DNA from: Bacillus sp. NTK074B
GTDB taxonomy: Bacteria > Bacillota > Bacilli > Bacillales > Bacillaceae_B
Direction: 5' to 3'
Assembly (NCBI RefSeq): GCF_017303375.1
Contig: NZ_JAFKOH010000001.1
Coordinates: 62,001-126,000, forward strand
Length of the DNA stretch: 64,000 nt
The notes beneath the pieces are model-generated. The model was not told where the DNA came from. It saw nothing but the letters and a program-made list of their open reading frames with translations, and searched no databases. A program made the translations under genes and the position numbers. Shown piece by piece: positions 33,576-42,217 of this stretch (positions are counted from its first letter, which is position 1; each line of letters opens with the position of its first letter).

Positions 33576-34001
33576 TTACTTGCGTATTGATGAGCTTAAC
33601 AGTTTCTCAAACAAACCGATCAAATGATTGATTTCCTCTTTATCAAAGGTTTGGAATAACTGTTGAAAATAATGTGACTTTTTCTCTTCACACTGTGCCA
33701 GCACTTCCACTCCTTGAGGTGTCAGGGTCAACTCTACGACTCTGCGATCTTCACTGGACCGCTGTCTTGTGATATAGCCTTTTTCCACTAATGTATCAGT
33801 AATGGATGTAATATGACTCGCAGATACTTCCATACGTTTAGATATCTCAGAAGATTTCAATGCACCATTTTCCCTGATAAGTTGAAGCACCCGAAATTCT
33901 CCATTTGAAATGAATTCTCCAAAGATGTTTCGAATATCTGATTTCATCATTCTAAAAACGGATCTAAATAACCCTTCTAACTCGAACAATTCTTTTCCCA
34001 C
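33576..34001 (-). CDS. MarR-family transcriptional regulator
   Basis: The 141-residue protein has the MarR winged helix: NGALKSSEISKRMEVSASHI (recognition helix about 50-70) and the wing RQRSSEDRRVVELTLTPQG, flanked by dimerisation helices. Position just upstream of the DHA2 exporter suggests local repression lifted by the pump's substrate. An inverted repeat CCTGTTATAC/GTATAACAGG (33531-33559) lies between the two genes. The start at 34001 has no strong ribosome site. Confidence 0.87.
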   Translation of the reverse strand: MGKELFELEGLFRSVFRMMKSDIRNIFGEFISNGEFRVLQLIRENGALKSSEISKRMEVSASHITSITDTLVEKGYITRQRSSEDRRVVELTLTPQGVEVLAQCEEKKSHYFQQLFQTFDKEEINHLIGLFEKLLSSSIRK

Positions 34002-34031
34002 AAAAAATCGACCTTTCTTACACTCGATAAA

Positions 34032-34047
34032 TACTTCACTAAGTTAA
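34032..34047. promoter_or_regulatory. Putative MarR operator at its own promoter
   Basis: TACTTCACTAAGTTAA (TTAACTTAGTGAAGTA on the minus strand) lies about 30 nt upstream of the MarR start and is similar to 33460-33475. Suggests autoregulation. Confidence 0.4.
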
Positions 34048-34192
34048 CTATTAAATCATAAACATTTTACCCGATATTGTCAATGGTATGAACTCGTTAA
34101 TATCTGACATTCAGTTGAATACCCAGTGATAAATAAAATGCGTTCCACACTAAACAACTGAAACACCATAAGGTTTCCCCCCACCCCATGTG

Positions 34193-35113
34193 TTACTTCA
34201 TCAGATCGATTTCTTGCAATGACTGTATTATTTCTTCTTTATGTATATTTTCCCCTATTATAACAAAATTGGTGGGATATTTCATTTCCCCAGGCATGAA
34301 GAGTGGCATCCCATATGAATACTGAAATAATGTTGGGTATTTCCTTCCCTGAAGCGGTACATATCCTTTCATTCTGTAAATGGTGTCAGATTGAGCTTTC
34401 ACCCATTCCTCAAAGGCTTCTCCATTCACTTTTCCACTAAACGTATAGACGACCGCCTGAAGCGTTAAATGTTCACGGAGGGAAGATCGATCGTGGGAAA
34501 CCGCCACTTGATCTGTCTTGAGAGAGAGGATATCCTTCATTGACACTTTAGAATAATTGGTTAGGTATACTTTGGCATTCTGATTGATTTGCTGTAACTC
34601 ATATGAGAAAGTTCCCTGCTCCATTTCAGTAAGCAAGTCCATCTTATTCGCTACAATGTACTGGGCATGACGAATTTGTTCCCTCATCAAATGTAAAACA
34701 GCCGGACTGAAGTCCCCCCGGTTTCGCCACTGCAGACCATCCACCACGGTAATGATGCCCCTGAATTCAAATCGATCGGCAAACAACGGGGATAGAATGG
34801 AATCAACCACTTCAACCGGATGTGCCGCACCCGTTGTTTCAATGATCAGCACATCAAATTCTTCGTTCAATAAAAGCTCCTGAAGCTGTGCCTCCAATTT
34901 CTCCGATATCGTGCAGCAAATGCATCCATCCAGAAGCTCACGTAACGCTGTGTCATCCTCAACTGAATCACTATCAATCGATACACTTCCTAATTCATTC
35001 ATCAATACGGCCGGTTTTTTATTATGATCCTTTAAGGATTGCAGTAATTCTTTCAGTAAAGTCGTTTTTCCACTGCCAAGAAATCCTGATAATATGTAAA
35101 CATCCTTTTTCAT
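34193..35113 (-). CDS. CobW/COG0523-family GTPase (metallochaperone)
   Basis: The 306-residue G3E GTPase has the P-loop SGFLGSGKTTLL (about residues 8-19), the metal-binding CxCC motif in LDGCICCTISEK (about 65-70), ETTGAAHP and the NKMD guanine-specificity motif, then a CobW C-terminal domain. COG0523 proteins such as YciC/ZagA deliver Zn2+ (or Co2+, Fe2+) to client enzymes. I see no Zur box upstream, so the metal is not indicated by regulation. Confidence 0.88.
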   Translation of the reverse strand: MKKDVYILSGFLGSGKTTLLKELLQSLKDHNKKPAVLMNELGSVSIDSDSVEDDTALRELLDGCICCTISEKLEAQLQELLLNEEFDVLIIETTGAAHPVEVVDSILSPLFADRFEFRGIITVVDGLQWRNRGDFSPAVLHLMREQIRHAQYIVANKMDLLTEMEQGTFSYELQQINQNAKVYLTNYSKVSMKDILSLKTDQVAVSHDRSSLREHLTLQAVVYTFSGKVNGEAFEEWVKAQSDTIYRMKGYVPLQGRKYPTLFQYSYGMPLFMPGEMKYPTNFVIIGENIHKEEIIQSLQEIDLMK

Positions 35114-35336
35114 GTAATCTTCCTTTCCATAGATTCCTATCCATATTCTATTAGAAAGTAATTAGGAACACAACGGACAATACCAATGAAACAACATCCC
35201 GACCAAAGAATTATACGTTTAAGAGCGTTATCCTACACTATTCACGCATAGAATGGAAATAGCAACCCTTACTTACAGTTAGAGAAACCAATTGTAAGAA
35301 TGGCTGGGTACCGAACCGATTAAAGGTGGGGTGAAC

Positions 35337-36062
35337 ATGTATTATGAGAAGATTGTTCCGTTAAGGTTAAGGGATTTCCTGAAGAATCCTTCTCATGAAA
35401 CATTGAAGGATCTATTGCTTCATAACACCGGTGAGACGGATTATGTGGACTTTAAATCTGATTGGATTGAGTTCACCAAGATGGCGAAACATATCCTGGC
35501 GATTTCCAATACAGGAGGTGGATGCATCATCATCGGTGTCATGCAATTTGACGATGGATCCATTGATCTGAAAGGGTTGACTGATGAGGAGTTTCTGGAT
35601 AAGGCAGATGTTGACAATAAACTGCAACACCTTCTGCCTAAATATTTAAGATATAGAACAGAAGACTTCATTTTCCCTGAAAGGACCCACCCACTCGTGA
35701 GTCTTAAACGATTTCAGGTGCTTATTATCGATTATGATCCAAGATATGTTCCCTATACTTCTATTGTTACCAGAGGGGATTTGAGATACGGGGCCATCTA
35801 TGCCAGGCAAGGAACTAAAACCATCGAAGCCACACATGACAAGCTGGTCGATGTCATTCTCCGTAAAGTTCAGTCTGGTGGCTCTGACAGTGATGAACGA
35901 ACATTAAAGGAACATCTAGAGCACTTAAAAATCCTTCATTTGGAACATGATCAGGCAGAAGATCAGAAGTATAAGGACTATCTTCATGATTTGATCATAA
36001 GAAAATTGAAGAAGATTGAAACGTTCCTGGACCTTGATTCTTCTGAATTTCATTCCTGGTGA
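35337..36062 (+). CDS. AlbA_2 (Schlafen-like) domain protein
   Basis: The 241-residue protein starts at ATG 35337 with AAAGGTGGGG upstream. The AlbA_2 domain (about 15-180) shows TGETDYVDFKSDW, HILAISNTGGGCIIIGV and GAIYARQGTKTIEA, followed by a charged helical C-terminus (EHLEHLKILHLEHDQAEDQK). AlbA_2 domains bind nucleic acids and occur in regulators and defence proteins. There is no AAA or helicase partner here, so the role is open. Confidence 0.8.
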   Translation: MYYEKIVPLRLRDFLKNPSHETLKDLLLHNTGETDYVDFKSDWIEFTKMAKHILAISNTGGGCIIIGVMQFDDGSIDLKGLTDEEFLDKADVDNKLQHLLPKYLRYRTEDFIFPERTHPLVSLKRFQVLIIDYDPRYVPYTSIVTRGDLRYGAIYARQGTKTIEATHDKLVDVILRKVQSGGSDSDERTLKEHLEHLKILHLEHDQAEDQKYKDYLHDLIIRKLKKIETFLDLDSSEFHSW

Positions 36063-36460
36063 TCGGTACTGAGGAATTTCTTAATGGCTTCTCGATTCTT
36101 TTGTTGATTCAAGTCCAGAACTAATCCTGTGTGTGATGTTGAAAGGTCTGTGAAGCTTCCCCTCTACAGGGGGGGCGTAATGCTTTCACATGATCAATAG
36201 GATTTAGTAATACAGACATTCCGTATTTATTTCCTTGCTTGTTGAAGTAGAGGTTTCAACATTATCCATTCCAACTCAGATTAGGGAAATGACGCTTGTA
36301 ACCCCTTCACCCGATTGAATATCTTCCATGAGATTCTCTTCTGCCAGCCGGATGATTTCCTGCTGTCTTTCCTCACCTCCGAAATCGTTAATACAATCTC
36401 CCCTGAGCCTTCCATACTGAAGGATTTCCTCTCCTTTCAACAATGCTTTTCCAATTGAAC
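36063..36460 (-). pseudogene. Decayed coding remnant on the minus strand, unknown family
   Basis: No intact gene is present, but the minus strand gives protein-like stretches in different frames: GKALLKGEEILQYGRLRG to GEERQQEIIRLAEENLMED, then NKYGMSVLLNPIDHVKAL, then TGLVLDLNQQKNREAIKKFL. They are in order and separated by frameshifts and stops, which fits one dead gene. I cannot name the family. Confidence 0.4.
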
Positions 36461-36476
36461 GCTTCCGAAAGAATAT

Positions 36477-36512
36477 TAAAAAAGATCCCAGGTTGAATTC
36501 ACCTGGGATCTC
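36477..36512 (-). terminator. Intrinsic terminator of ctpA
   Basis: On the minus strand AGATCCCAGGT, loop GAATTC, ACCTGGGATCT followed by TTTTTAATA. Confidence 0.9.
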
Positions 36513-36515
36513 TAT

Positions 36516-37988
36516 TTATTGTTGCTTATTTAATACGTCAATTGCTTTTTTCAATTGAGGATCGTTTTCTTTCAGCTTCTCTCTAAGGTCATTCATAAGC
36601 TTCAGGATGGTTTCACCATTTAAAGTACCGGTTACTTCAAGATCCTTTTTCCCTTGAAAGTCTTTAACTGCTTTCGTTGTTTTCTCATCATAATAACCGT
36701 CTACCTTTCCAGGGTCGATTTCCAATGCCTTCAGCATTTGCTCAGCTGTTTTAACCCCATCGGATAGATCTTCTTCTTTCATTTCTTTGTCAGGATTGAT
36801 ATAAGGAAGCTGTGCATAATCCGGCATTTTCACTTCCACATCCGGTTTGATTCCCTTCTCATGGATCCAATTCCCCTTAGGTGTAAGCCATTTAGCCGTG
36901 GTGAATTTCATGTTCGATCCGTCTTTGAACGTCTCGGCAGTTTGGACAGTTCCTTTACCGAATGTCTTCGTTCCGATGAGAGGAATATCGTTGGATTCGC
37001 TCACAGCAGCTGAAAGAATCTCAGCTGCACTCGCACTACCTTCATCAACAAGAACTGCTGTTGGAACGTCTACCTTCTGACCTGATTCTGAAACATACTT
37101 CTCAATCTTCCCTTTACTGTCTTCCACCTGGAATAATACTTCGCCTTCTGGAACAAAAAGGTTTGAAATCTTGACCGCTTGATTCAATAAACCACCAGGG
37201 TTTTGTCTTAGGTCGAGAACAAGTTTCTTCATGCCTTTCCCGTTCATTTCATTTAGGGCGTCTGTTAATTCTTTGTACGTATTCTCGGAAAAACTGGTGA
37301 TCTGAATTTCTGCCACACCGTTATCCTTCATCTCTGCATATACCGTTTCAATCGGAATCTCATCCCTGGTGATGGTGACTTCCATCGGCTTATCCTGACC
37401 AGGGCGTTGAATGGTCAACGTAACCTTTGTGCCCTTTTCTCCACGGATAAGAAGGACCGCATCCGTTACTGACATTCCCTGAATACTCTTGTCATCGACC
37501 TTTGTAACGATGTCGTTCGGCTGTAGACCGGCTTTTTCTGCAGGAGAGCCTTTTATGGGGGAAACAATGGAAATATAGCCTTCCTTCTCCTGAATTTCCG
37601 CCCCGATCCCTTCAAACGAAGAAGAGATGCTTTCTTCGAACTTTTTCGCTTCTTCCTCATTCATATAATCAGAAAACGGATCGCCTACGCTATCAATCAT
37701 GCCGTTGATCGCACCATTGACAAGAGTATCCTCATCAAGGTCTTTGTAATAGTCCTCGTTTAATTTGTCATAGGCTTCATAAAGTTTCTGAAACTCCGAA
37801 CGTTCCGTAACACCCACGTTGACCGCTTTTTCATCACCGAATGCCAGTGCAAACGTAGTGATCCCTGCAGTTAGGAAAACAAGGAAAAAGAGGAGCATGA
37901 CAAATTTGAATTTTTTCATTTTGATGAAACTTGAATGCGTTTCCTGTTGCGATTGTTCTGTCTTATCTTGTTCCAAATCTTCCACCAC
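36516..37988 (-). CDS. ctpA: Carboxyl-terminal processing protease (S41, CtpA/CtpB type)
   Basis: The 490-residue membrane-anchored protease has one N-terminal transmembrane helix (about 27-50), a PDZ domain (about 115-190, GSPAEKAGLQPNDIVTKVDD), the S41 core with the catalytic serine in DEGSASAAEILSAA and lysine in GTKTFGKGTVQ, and a C-terminal peptidoglycan-binding domain (about 415-475, VDGYYDEKTTKAVKDFQG). B. subtilis has CtpA and CtpB; synteny with yodJ-deoD-yodL points to CtpA. GTG start; the ribosome site GGAG is a bit far, and a TTG five codons on is an alternative. Confidence 0.85.
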   Translation of the reverse strand: MVEDLEQDKTEQSQQETHSSFIKMKKFKFVMLLFFLVFLTAGITTFALAFGDEKAVNVGVTERSEFQKLYEAYDKLNEDYYKDLDEDTLVNGAINGMIDSVGDPFSDYMNEEEAKKFEESISSSFEGIGAEIQEKEGYISIVSPIKGSPAEKAGLQPNDIVTKVDDKSIQGMSVTDAVLLIRGEKGTKVTLTIQRPGQDKPMEVTITRDEIPIETVYAEMKDNGVAEIQITSFSENTYKELTDALNEMNGKGMKKLVLDLRQNPGGLLNQAVKISNLFVPEGEVLFQVEDSKGKIEKYVSESGQKVDVPTAVLVDEGSASAAEILSAAVSESNDIPLIGTKTFGKGTVQTAETFKDGSNMKFTTAKWLTPKGNWIHEKGIKPDVEVKMPDYAQLPYINPDKEMKEEDLSDGVKTAEQMLKALEIDPGKVDGYYDEKTTKAVKDFQGKKDLEVTGTLNGETILKLMNDLREKLKENDPQLKKAIDVLNKQQ

Positions 37989-38093
37989 TTTCGTTGCTAT
38001 GTAACTCCTGTGAATTTTCGTTTAGAATATCGTGAAACGTGCCCCTGAGCAATGATATGCTCATAGCTTCTTCATTCTATCAGCTTTTCCATC

Positions 38094-38690
38094 TTAGTGA
38101 AAGGAAAATCCATCGTCCTCATTATGATGTGTCAAAATCGTTGTAAAAAACCCTACTGTGCTGACAGCCAGTAAAGAATATAGAAATGCCTCGGTCCCAA
38201 TGATCGGAAAACCAACCAAAAGGACGATACTATCGAAAGCAAAGATCAATTTGCCCACATTCAAGGCGAAGCTCTTCCCTATCAACTGCGCCAATAAGTC
38301 TGATCCACCCGTTGCAGAATTCCCCCTCAGCATAAGGCCAATCCCGATACCGACAAACGTACCGCCAAGAAATGCACTGATGAGCGGGGGGAAGTCGACG
38401 GCCGTATGCCATTGATAAAAAAAGTCGATCATCAAGGAGGACAACCAGAGACCGTGAATACTATTATAAAAAAGGGCTCGATCCTTCAGGAAAGCCAGGA
38501 AGTAAAGTGGCACACTTAGAAGGATGATGGTAAGTCCCGGTTTAAAGCCAAACCAGTAGTGGGAAATGAGGCCGATTCCGATCATGCCTCCGTCCAGGAA
38601 ATGGTGAGGGACAAAGAAAAAATTGATGCCTATACCGACAAAAATACTTCCTACTACGATGATACTGAACACCCTCATCATAAACTCCAC
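38094..38690 (-). CDS. YitT-family membrane protein (short form)
   Basis: A 198-residue protein with five or six predicted transmembrane helices. FFFVPHHFLDGGMIGIGLI, GIGIGLMLRGNSATGGSDLLA and the final hydrophobic segments match the YitT/DUF161 membrane domain. The C-terminal DUF2179 domain of full YitT proteins (about 280 aa) is missing. Function of the family is unknown. Confidence 0.8.
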   Translation of the reverse strand: MEFMMRVFSIIVVGSIFVGIGINFFFVPHHFLDGGMIGIGLISHYWFGFKPGLTIILLSVPLYFLAFLKDRALFYNSIHGLWLSSLMIDFFYQWHTAVDFPPLISAFLGGTFVGIGIGLMLRGNSATGGSDLLAQLIGKSFALNVGKLIFAFDSIVLLVGFPIIGTEAFLYSLLAVSTVGFFTTILTHHNEDDGFSFH

Positions 38691-38813
38691 CCACCTGTTT
38701 CAAATTGGACAGCCCTATTACTGTTTTATGTGAGTATACTTGAAATCAGAACCCTTGGAGTGTCGAGTACATCAAGAATATGGGGTTGTTAAGGTACACT
38801 TCTCCTACAAAAC

Positions 38814-38843
38814 GAAAAAGATCAGGACCTTGAGCCCTGACCC
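38814..38843 (-). terminator. Intrinsic terminator of yodJ
   Basis: On the minus strand GGTCAGG, loop, CCTGATC followed by TTTTTCG. Confidence 0.7.
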
Positions 38844-38849
38844 TCTCCA

Positions 38850-39689
38850 CTATATTTTCTTTACATTTTGAAAGTACTCTTCGAGTGCCCAATCATTTTC
38901 ATGAATCACTTTCGAAGCGTCGATGCCGACATATCTATAATGCCAAGGCTCAAATTGATAATGAGTAATAGAAACCTTATCCTCAGGATAGCGAAGGATA
39001 AACCCGTATTTATACGCGTTCTCTGCCAGCCACTTTCCTTCTTTCGTTTCCCCGAACTCAATATTCACTTGAAATTGGTTGCTTTCGCTTGAAATATCCA
39101 TCGCTAATCCCGATTGATGCTCACTTTGCCCAGGCGGTGCTACGGCCATGACCGCTTTTTCTTCGCCGTATTGGGCAATCTCCCGTTCTAGTAGCATTTT
39201 TTGATACTCGTAGGAACGGTAACCAGAAATGGCTGTCAAAAATACGCCTTGCGCTTTTGCATCAGAGAACATTTTCTCAAGCTGCTCAGCCGCTTCTTTA
39301 CGGAGATGTGCCTTTTCAAGTTCCTGATCTCCAAATACGAAAGGCACGTTCGGACGAACTAAGTCAGCAGGTTTGTATTCGTCTAACGCGTATTCTTTAT
39401 TCACAAGTGCTAATAAATTGGCTGGGTTCTGAATGACCTGCTTCCCATCCACAACCTTCACTTCATTGAAGAATTGGGATTCCAGTTGCAGTTCTTCAGG
39501 AACAGTTTCTTCAGGAGGTTGTTCCGGCACTGCTTGTTCATCCTGCTCTTCATCAGGTGCCCGGACCTCGTGTTCTTCCTGTTTCTCTTGCTGTTTTTGG
39601 CCAAATAAATCGTCTGACCACTCTTGTACTTGCGAACACCCTGATAACATCACCAGGGAGGCAGCAGTTACGAAGATGATCTTTTTCAT
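38850..39689 (-). CDS. yodJ: D,D-/L,D-carboxypeptidase lipoprotein (VanY/M15B, YodJ)
   Basis: Start chosen at ATG 39689 with AGGTGA upstream, giving 279 residues. A lipobox LSGC ends the signal peptide, followed by an acidic Glu/Gln/Pro linker (about 30-70) and the VanY zinc-peptidase domain: ISGYRSYEYQ, SEHQSGLAMDIS (zinc His and Asp) and FEPWHYRYVG (catalytic Glu and zinc His). It trims stem peptides of peptidoglycan outside the membrane. Place next to deoD as in B. subtilis yodJ. Confidence 0.9.
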   Translation of the reverse strand: MKKIIFVTAASLVMLSGCSQVQEWSDDLFGQKQQEKQEEHEVRAPDEEQDEQAVPEQPPEETVPEELQLESQFFNEVKVVDGKQVIQNPANLLALVNKEYALDEYKPADLVRPNVPFVFGDQELEKAHLRKEAAEQLEKMFSDAKAQGVFLTAISGYRSYEYQKMLLEREIAQYGEEKAVMAVAPPGQSEHQSGLAMDISSESNQFQVNIEFGETKEGKWLAENAYKYGFILRYPEDKVSITHYQFEPWHYRYVGIDASKVIHENDWALEEYFQNVKKI

Positions 39690-39770
39690 ACTTTCACCTA
39701 GTTTCTTTAAAATGGTTCCATCCTCCATCTTACCATTTCGGAAGATGAATGTAAGCAGGAGAAACCTCAC

Positions 39771-39822
39771 AAAAAAAGAAAAACTGCCTATAAACCCTTC
39801 AAGGGTAATAAGCAGTTTTCTC
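39771..39822 (-). terminator. Intrinsic terminator of deoD
   Basis: On the minus strand AAAACTGCTTATTACCCTT, loop, AAGGGTTTATAGGCAGTTTT with a TTTCTTTTTTT tail. Confidence 0.88.
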
Positions 39823-39840
39823 CATCACAAATCAATGTGT

Positions 39841-40545
39841 TTAATTTTGAATTGCTGCTTCCAAAGCCACTTCGATCATTTCATTGAAGGTGGTTTGACG
39901 CTCCTCAGAAGTTGTTTCTTCACCTGTCAGGATATGGTCACTGACAGTAAGGACGGAAAGTGCGTTCCGGCCATATTTGGCTGCTAATGTGTAAAGGGCG
40001 GATGTTTCCATTTCGATGGCAAGAATACCATACTGAGCCCACTTTTCATGCTCTGCATTATCATTGTAAAACATATCAGCGGTGAATACGTTTCCAACCT
40101 TTAGATTAAGCCCTTTTTCTACACCTGCGTCATATGCACGTTTCAGCAGATCAAAGTTGGCTGTTGGAGCATAATCGATGCCATTGAAGGTTAATTTATT
40201 CATTTGAGAATCTGTTGATGAAGTCATGGCAAGAATGACGTCACGTACTTTGACATCCTTTTGAATAGCTCCGCACGTACCGACACGGATGAGGTTCTGA
40301 ACGTTATAACTTTGCATCAGTTCATTGATGTAAATGGAAATGGATGGAACACCCATGCCGGTTCCCTGCACAGATATCCTTTTTCCTTTGTACGTTCCTG
40401 TGTAACCAAACATATTTCGGACTTCATTATAGCACGTCACATCTTCCAAGAATGTTTCCGCAATGTATTTAGCACGAAGGGGATCCCCAGGTAATAAAAC
40501 CGTTTCTGCTATTTCGTTTTCTTTTGCGTTAATATGTATACTCAC
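39841..40545 (-). CDS. deoD: Purine-nucleoside phosphorylase, DeoD type
   Basis: The 234-residue hexameric enzyme cleaves purine (deoxy)ribonucleosides with phosphate. Seen are [15 protein letters not shown] (phosphate/PNP signature), [24 protein letters not shown] and the nucleoside pocket [15 protein letters not shown], with the catalytic aspartate in [10 protein letters not shown]. Length matches B. subtilis DeoD (233). Synteny with yodJ upstream on the map and yodL further on is conserved. Confidence 0.96.
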   Translation of the reverse strand: MSIHINAKENEIAETVLLPGDPLRAKYIAETFLEDVTCYNEVRNMFGYTGTYKGKRISVQGTGMGVPSISIYINELMQSYNVQNLIRVGTCGAIQKDVKVRDVILAMTSSTDSQMNKLTFNGIDYAPTANFDLLKRAYDAGVEKGLNLKVGNVFTADMFYNDNAEHEKWAQYGILAIEMETSALYTLAAKYGRNALSVLTVSDHILTGEETTSEERQTTFNEMIEVALEAAIQN

Positions 40546-40676
40546 TAACCTATTCCTCCTAACGAGAGTGTTGAACCACCATTGTAATCCTTTTTCTTAT
40601 CATATGCAACGCTAGTAAATGGAAGGATAGAACCCTTGATGAGAGGTCAAAATAAAGTCAGAAGGAGTGATTATTC

Positions 40677-40799
40677 ATGTCTAAAGAAAAAATGAGCAAG
40701 AAGTTGAAACAAGCGGTACAGCATGCAAATGAAACCAACCCTTCTACTCGATCTGGAACCCAGCCCAACTCTTCAAGAACAGAAAAACTCAAGTCATAA
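40677..40799 (+). CDS. Small basic protein, 40 aa
   Basis: GAAGGAGTG precedes ATG 40677. The product is rich in Lys, Ser, Thr and Asn (MSKEKMSKKLKQAVQHANET then NPSTRSG...). No hydrophobic segment. The composition recalls small acid-soluble or other minor spore proteins, but I cannot match it to a named one. The next small gene starts 18 nt later. Confidence 0.55.
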   Translation: MSKEKMSKKLKQAVQHANETNPSTRSGTQPNSSRTEKLKS

Positions 40800-40817
40800 T
40801 AAAGGGGGAATCCAGTA

Positions 40818-40961
40818 ATGGGAAAAAAACATCGAAACAGAATCAATGCCCCTAAGAAAAATAATCATACTCCTAAAGAAGCATTAGAAGCCGAGCATAA
40901 TGCGCACGGGAAAGAGGACACAGGGAAGAACAGAAAAAACGGTCCGGGGCACAATTTGTAA
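40818..40961 (+). CDS. Small basic Lys/Asn-rich protein, 47 aa
   Basis: AAAGGGGGAA precedes ATG 40818. The product (MGKKHRNRINAPKKNNHTPK then EALEAEHNAHG...GPGHNL) is highly basic and hydrophilic, of the kind found as minor spore proteins. It forms a two-gene unit with 40677-40799 and ends at a strong bidirectional terminator. Function is inferred only from composition. Confidence 0.55.
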   Translation: MGKKHRNRINAPKKNNHTPKEALEAEHNAHGKEDTGKNRKNGPGHNL

Positions 40962-40968
40962 GAAATCA

Positions 40969-41010
40969 AAAAAGGAAAGAATCCTCCCCAAGGAAGATTC
41001 TTTCCTTTTT
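40969..41010. terminator. Bidirectional terminator
   Basis: AAAAAGGAAAGAATCCTC, loop, GAAGATTCTTTCCTTTTT between the small basic genes and the convergent yodL. Confidence 0.9.
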
Positions 41011-41027
41011 AGTAATTTACGGTTAAT

Positions 41028-41354
41028 TTAATGAATGACGATCCGGTTTACTCTCTTCCATCCATTTGGTTGCAGACGGTAATAGAAATGCCCCCTCCGT
41101 CCCTCATCTATAAAGATAATGTCACGTGTAGCAATATACCTGCCGCTATAATCCTTTGGGACCAGATCCGGTACATTAAACGTTCTGAAGGTTTGATACA
41201 GGGCTTCATCATGATTATTTGCTTCGATAGAGATTCGATACACCTTTTCATATCCTTTATCCTCTCCGTAATTCGGGGTTTGAAATATGGTCAGGTCATA
41301 TGTTGATCTCAAAAGCTTAGGACGAATGATTTTTTCAAGTAACGGCATGAGCAC
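41028..41354 (-). CDS. yodL: YodL-like protein
   Basis: The 108-residue product shows the YodL pattern GEDKGYEKVYRISIEANNHD, ALYQTFRTFNVPDLVPKDY and TRDIIFIDEGRRGHFYYRL with the ending GWKRVNRIVIH. B. subtilis YodL (about 103 aa) affects the MreBH pathway when misexpressed during sporulation, as I recall. Gene position between deoD and yozD agrees. The protein is soluble and cytoplasmic. Confidence 0.85.
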   Translation of the reverse strand: MLMPLLEKIIRPKLLRSTYDLTIFQTPNYGEDKGYEKVYRISIEANNHDEALYQTFRTFNVPDLVPKDYSGRYIATRDIIFIDEGRRGHFYYRLQPNGWKRVNRIVIH

Positions 41355-41443
41355 CCCTCCATCAATAGTTTGTACTCATACCATTACACAAAATGTGTGT
41401 CGAATCCTTCATAGAATCATAGGAACCTTTGTCGAATGGAATA

Positions 41444-42217
41444 TCACTTAGCGAATTTATCTATAGCGTGTTGCAGTTTTGAAGCCAGTTGTGAAATATC
41501 AGAGGCATTGATTGTCATCTTGACCATGGACTCATCCATTTCAAGGGCCTCCGCCAGAAATCCACTCAAGCCACGGGCACGTCTGTCAACTTCAAGGAGC
41601 AATTCAACTTGATCTTCGGTTTGATGAAGGAACATGACTTCAATTTCATCCAATATACGCTGATATGGACCATTAACAGGCACAAATTCAAACTCCTGGA
41701 TGAATGGGTAACGTCCCCTGTATCTGCGGGGCGCCTCCTCACATTCCACTTTGCGGATTCTGAAGCCGAGGTCCTGGACGGCAGTAAGGATGGCTTCAGT
41801 CAATGAATTCGGTACAATCTCAATATAATCTTTATCTTTAGGATCGACTGCATTTTTAATATCGACCCCGGTGGCTACCCAAACCCTCGTATTTCCATAG
41901 GTGATCGGGGTTTCAAAGGGTAGTACGAAGGTAAAAGGGAATTCTCTTTTCTCATTTTCCAACACAGTGAATGGGTGAGAGATTTGAACCTTTTCAATAG
42001 GGGCATAATCTGTATATTTTTTATCATCCGATTCCCGAATATATGTAGCGAAGAGCGTCAGATATATGGCGTCTATACTCTGTTCCGTGCTCCCACCCGT
42101 AATTTCAACAACACCGTTCACCTTTTCCCCTGCTTCGTAGCTTGACTTCTCCAGTTTAGTATCGACTGTCGCTGCTCCGATCCCGATTGATGCAAAAACT
42201 TTATTAAAAAATGACAT
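41444..42217 (-). CDS. spo0M: Sporulation-control protein Spo0M
   Basis: The full-length 257-residue Spo0M has the start MSFFNKVFASIGIGAATVDT, an N-terminal arrestin-like domain (KVNGVVEITGGSTEQ, FPFTFVLPFETPITYG) and the second domain with FEFVPVNGPYQRILDEIEVM then VDRRARGLSGFLAEALEMDE. Spo0M influences the phosphorelay and cytoskeleton in B. subtilis. AAGGAGG lies before ATG 42217, inside the end of a broken kinase gene. Two short paralogues lie at 968 and 6055. Confidence 0.93.
   Translation of the reverse strand: MSFFNKVFASIGIGAATVDTKLEKSSYEAGEKVNGVVEITGGSTEQSIDAIYLTLFATYIRESDDKKYTDYAPIEKVQISHPFTVLENEKREFPFTFVLPFETPITYGNTRVWVATGVDIKNAVDPKDKDYIEIVPNSLTEAILTAVQDLGFRIRKVECEEAPRRYRGRYPFIQEFEFVPVNGPYQRILDEIEVMFLHQTEDQVELLLEVDRRARGLSGFLAEALEMDESMVKMTINASDISQLASKLQHAIDKFAK

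Noticed and set aside
40621..40676. A sigma-G promoter for the small basic gene pair
   Set aside because: I could not find -35 and -10 elements that both match at acceptable spacing.
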